Assembly (NCBI GenBank): GCA_023251095.1
Contig: JAHEZL010000001.1
Location: 62,001-126,000 of the forward strand
Direction: 5' to 3'
DNA: 64,000 nucleotides
From: Flavobacteriales bacterium
GTDB lineage: Bacteria > Bacteroidota > Bacteroidia > Flavobacteriales_C > GCA-002722245
This document shows positions 62,106-64,000 of the stretch, in pieces. A model generated the notes under the pieces. That model had not been told where the DNA came from. It made no database searches and was given only the letters and a program-made list of their open reading frames with translations. Each line of letters starts with the position of its first letter. The first letter of the stretch is position 1. A program made the position numbers and the translations under genes.

Positions 62106-62705
62106 TCACAAAACCCCCGACAACGGTTTTCTGTCTTTCGAGCCCTGACTCTTGTATTCACTCACCGTCAATCCCGTAATTTGTTTGAATTGATTGCTCA
62201 GGTATTGAACACTGCTATAGCCCATCATATAAGCGACTTCACTCAGTGAATGTTCATCGTAAGTAATGAGTTCTTTTATTTTTTCAATCTTAATCAGTAT
62301 GATATACTTCTCTAAAGTGGAAGAAGTCGCTTCAGAAAAAAGCTTGCTTAAATAAGGATAAGGATGTCCGAGACGCTCACTTAAATAATCGGAATTACGA
62401 ATCAGTGAACTGGAATTGGCTCCATAAAAAACATGCTCAATCACTGCTTTTTTAATCATCTCTACCAACTTCGTTGTATTGTCCTGAATCAATTCAAAGC
62501 CATTTCTTTGTAAAATAGTATTGATCACTTCCATGTTAACCACCTGCGCATCGTAATTGATTTCAGCCTCTCCCAACTGCACATTCACCACCTGAATAAA
62601 GCCTGTGCGCTGTAATTCCTCTCTAACTACTTTCACACAGCTGTGACTCACCATGTTTTTGATGTGCAGTACAGCATGAGTGGTAATGAAATTGTGGTTT
62701 TGCAT
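62106..62705 (-). CDS. AraC-type regulator with HMA-like N-terminal domain
   Basis: 199 residues. Residues 10-72 have the beta-alpha-beta-beta-alpha-beta pattern of heavy-metal-associated domains (VLHIKNMVSHSCVKVVREEL, VVNVQLGEAEINYD, NTILQRNGFELI). The usual CxxC is reduced to SHSC, so metal binding is doubtful. The C-terminal AraC HTH runs about 95-190 (LSERLGHPYPYLSKLFSEAT, HSLSEVAYMMGYSSVQYLSN, FKQITGLTVSEYKS). Such fusions are common and poorly characterised in Bacteroidota. It follows the palindromic element closely and precedes the outer-membrane protein gene by 31 bases on the same strand. Confidence 0.85.
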   Translation of the reverse strand: MQNHNFITTHAVLHIKNMVSHSCVKVVREELQRTGFIQVVNVQLGEAEINYDAQVVNMEVINTILQRNGFELIQDNTTKLVEMIKKAVIEHVFYGANSSSLIRNSDYLSERLGHPYPYLSKLFSEATSSTLEKYIILIKIEKIKELITYDEHSLSEVAYMMGYSSVQYLSNQFKQITGLTVSEYKSQGSKDRKPLSGVL

Positions 62706-62736
62706 ATTCCGGTTTAGAAACTGCTCAAATATAATT

Positions 62737-63951
62737 TTAAAAATAATACGATGCCATCAAATAGGCTCCCTGATTTGAAAAAGAAGAAGGTGCAATAAAA
62801 CCTAATAAATCAGATGCTCCAACACGAACCTGTATATCTTTGCAGGAAATTTTAGCGTTAACCCCTGCGTGTAACTGTCCGTATCCTCCATAACCAGCGA
62901 TCACTTCAGCACTGATGCTATTGGTGAATTTATAGCCATAACTTAAAATCAATTTTGGGATGTACGTCGACCAGTATTTATAATTTAAATCGACTGTCAA
63001 ATACATTTTATTGTTCAGGGGATGTAAATAATTCGCATGAACGGTAAAAGGCAATACCATGAGTTGCGCTTTGTTTTCCGACTTCAGATTATCGGTAACC
63101 GTATTGGCATTGATATTACTGAAAGTAGAATCCTGAATGGCAAAAATGTTATTGATCTGAAATCCGTCGAAATGAAAAGTGGTATCTACATAATTGTGAA
63201 GCGTATTTTTGCTCCACTGCATCACGCCTACATTAGAAGCCTCAATTAAAAACTGTCGGCCGTTTTTCTTTTCCACTTTGTATGAAAAATTCAATCCCGC
63301 TCCCACTCCGTTAAAACTTTTCAGGGTATCGGCCTGATACATATTTCCTTTCATGGTGATATCCAGATAGGCGCCGTTGGCTTCGGTAAAAACACTGCCC
63401 TTGTCTATTTTGATATCATACCAGTTACTGCCTTGCACAAAGTTTAATCCGCATTGAATGCTTCGACTCAATGTGGAAGCACTTGTTGGTAAAGATCTGT
63501 AAACACCTAAATGTATACTCTGACTTTCGAGATACTTCACCTGAACGCCGCTTAAATCGGCTATTTTATCTGCGTAATTTGCATTTCCTTCAAAAATCAA
63601 GCGATATAAATCACCCGTAAACTGAGCACCTAAATCAATGTTGTAAGATAGTCCGGCGTAAACTCCCCATTGCGCAAATACCTGTGAACCATAATAAAGC
63701 GCTTTTGCTTCAGCATCCACTCCAAAAAGATTGCTCGCCGATATGCGCTTGCCTACAGGATCCTTTATTGTTGCGTCAAGATATTTTCCGGAATACAAAC
63801 CCTGATAAAACGAAGCCGTCAAAGCGGTGCTGTTAATGGAATAAGTTCCCGACAATTCTATTTTCGGTTTCAATGCCGCTGCGCTGTCCTGTGCATAGGT
63901 ACAGCCAATCCCACAAAGCAATACAAAACCTAATACTAATTTCCTCTTCAT
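62737..63951 (-). CDS. DUF5723-like outer-membrane barrel protein
   Basis: 404 residues with a signal peptide (MKRKLVLGFVLLCGIGCTYAQ). The mature chain is beta-strand-rich throughout (YSINSTALTASFYQGLYSG, VYAGLSYNIDLGAQFTGDLY, YKFTNSISAEVIAGYGGYGQ) and ends VGASDLLGFIAPSSF plus an aromatic final strand (AYLMASYYF) typical of BAM substrates. It fits the DUF5723 family by pattern. The downstream AraC gene is on the same strand, so the pair may be cotranscribed. Confidence 0.75.
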   Translation of the reverse strand: MKRKLVLGFVLLCGIGCTYAQDSAAALKPKIELSGTYSINSTALTASFYQGLYSGKYLDATIKDPVGKRISASNLFGVDAEAKALYYGSQVFAQWGVYAGLSYNIDLGAQFTGDLYRLIFEGNANYADKIADLSGVQVKYLESQSIHLGVYRSLPTSASTLSRSIQCGLNFVQGSNWYDIKIDKGSVFTEANGAYLDITMKGNMYQADTLKSFNGVGAGLNFSYKVEKKNGRQFLIEASNVGVMQWSKNTLHNYVDTTFHFDGFQINNIFAIQDSTFSNINANTVTDNLKSENKAQLMVLPFTVHANYLHPLNNKMYLTVDLNYKYWSTYIPKLILSYGYKFTNSISAEVIAGYGGYGQLHAGVNAKISCKDIQVRVGASDLLGFIAPSSFSNQGAYLMASYYF

Positions 63952-64000
63952 TCTATTTATTTCAATGTAACTCTAAAATTGAAATCTCCTGTTAATGTAA

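Overview
The window is a contiguous stretch of an AT-rich Bacteroidota chromosome. Eleven proteins end in type IX secretion (T9SS) sorting domains (nine type A with a YPNP/FPNP start, two type B), which are specific to that phylum. Other pointers are the fused alpha/beta 2-oxoacid dehydrogenase E1, the split transketolase, TAnnTTTG-like promoter elements and rarely recognisable Shine-Dalgarno sites. I cannot place it below class level. There are no rRNA genes, CRISPR arrays, integrases or transposases; one tRNA-Pro(UGG) is present.

Layout. 1-10 kb: tail of an unknown gene, an FAD monooxygenase with a DnaJ-like Cys module, a secreted transglutaminase-like protein, a PAS protein, a small lipoprotein, a SpoIIE-type phosphatase, a SixA-like phosphatase, a DUF1361 membrane protein and a U32/RlhA-like RNA hydroxylase. 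10-17.5 kb: two T9SS cargo proteins and a three-gene operon led by a leucine-rich-repeat protein. 17.5-27 kb: HrpB helicase, a nitrilase-family amidase convergent with a GyrI-like protein, a charged-repeat secreted protein, a 100-base perfect palindrome, two tandem POTRA-less Omp85 barrels and the tRNA. 27-35 kb: YchF, a split transketolase with a VWA protein between its halves, an ECF sigma/membrane-protein/Spy-like operon, a barrel protein and a class III aminotransferase.

35-55 kb is the special part: a plant-cell-wall (cellulose and beta-glucan) locus whose enzymes all carry T9SS tails. It holds a GH16 glucanase, three SGNH/CE2-type esterases, a GH9 cellulase and a bacterial expansin, with a membrane-anchored AraC-type regulator and three very large or unusual T9SS surface proteins. 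There is no SusC/SusD pair. Each of the three esterase transcription units carries the same upstream element: TTTG, TGTAAA and TTTG at offsets 0, 11 and 21, placed 105-107 bases before the start codon. This is a strong candidate operator for the AraC-type protein and defines a local regulon. The expansin ends a second probable operon (45721-52209) with a strong terminator, next to two paralogous type-B surface proteins that converge on it.

55-64 kb: a TPR protein, two small secreted proteins, the fused 2-oxoacid dehydrogenase E1, MurQ and a methyltransferase in one tight unit, a 160-base palindromic element, an HMA-like/AraC regulator and an outer-membrane beta-barrel protein.
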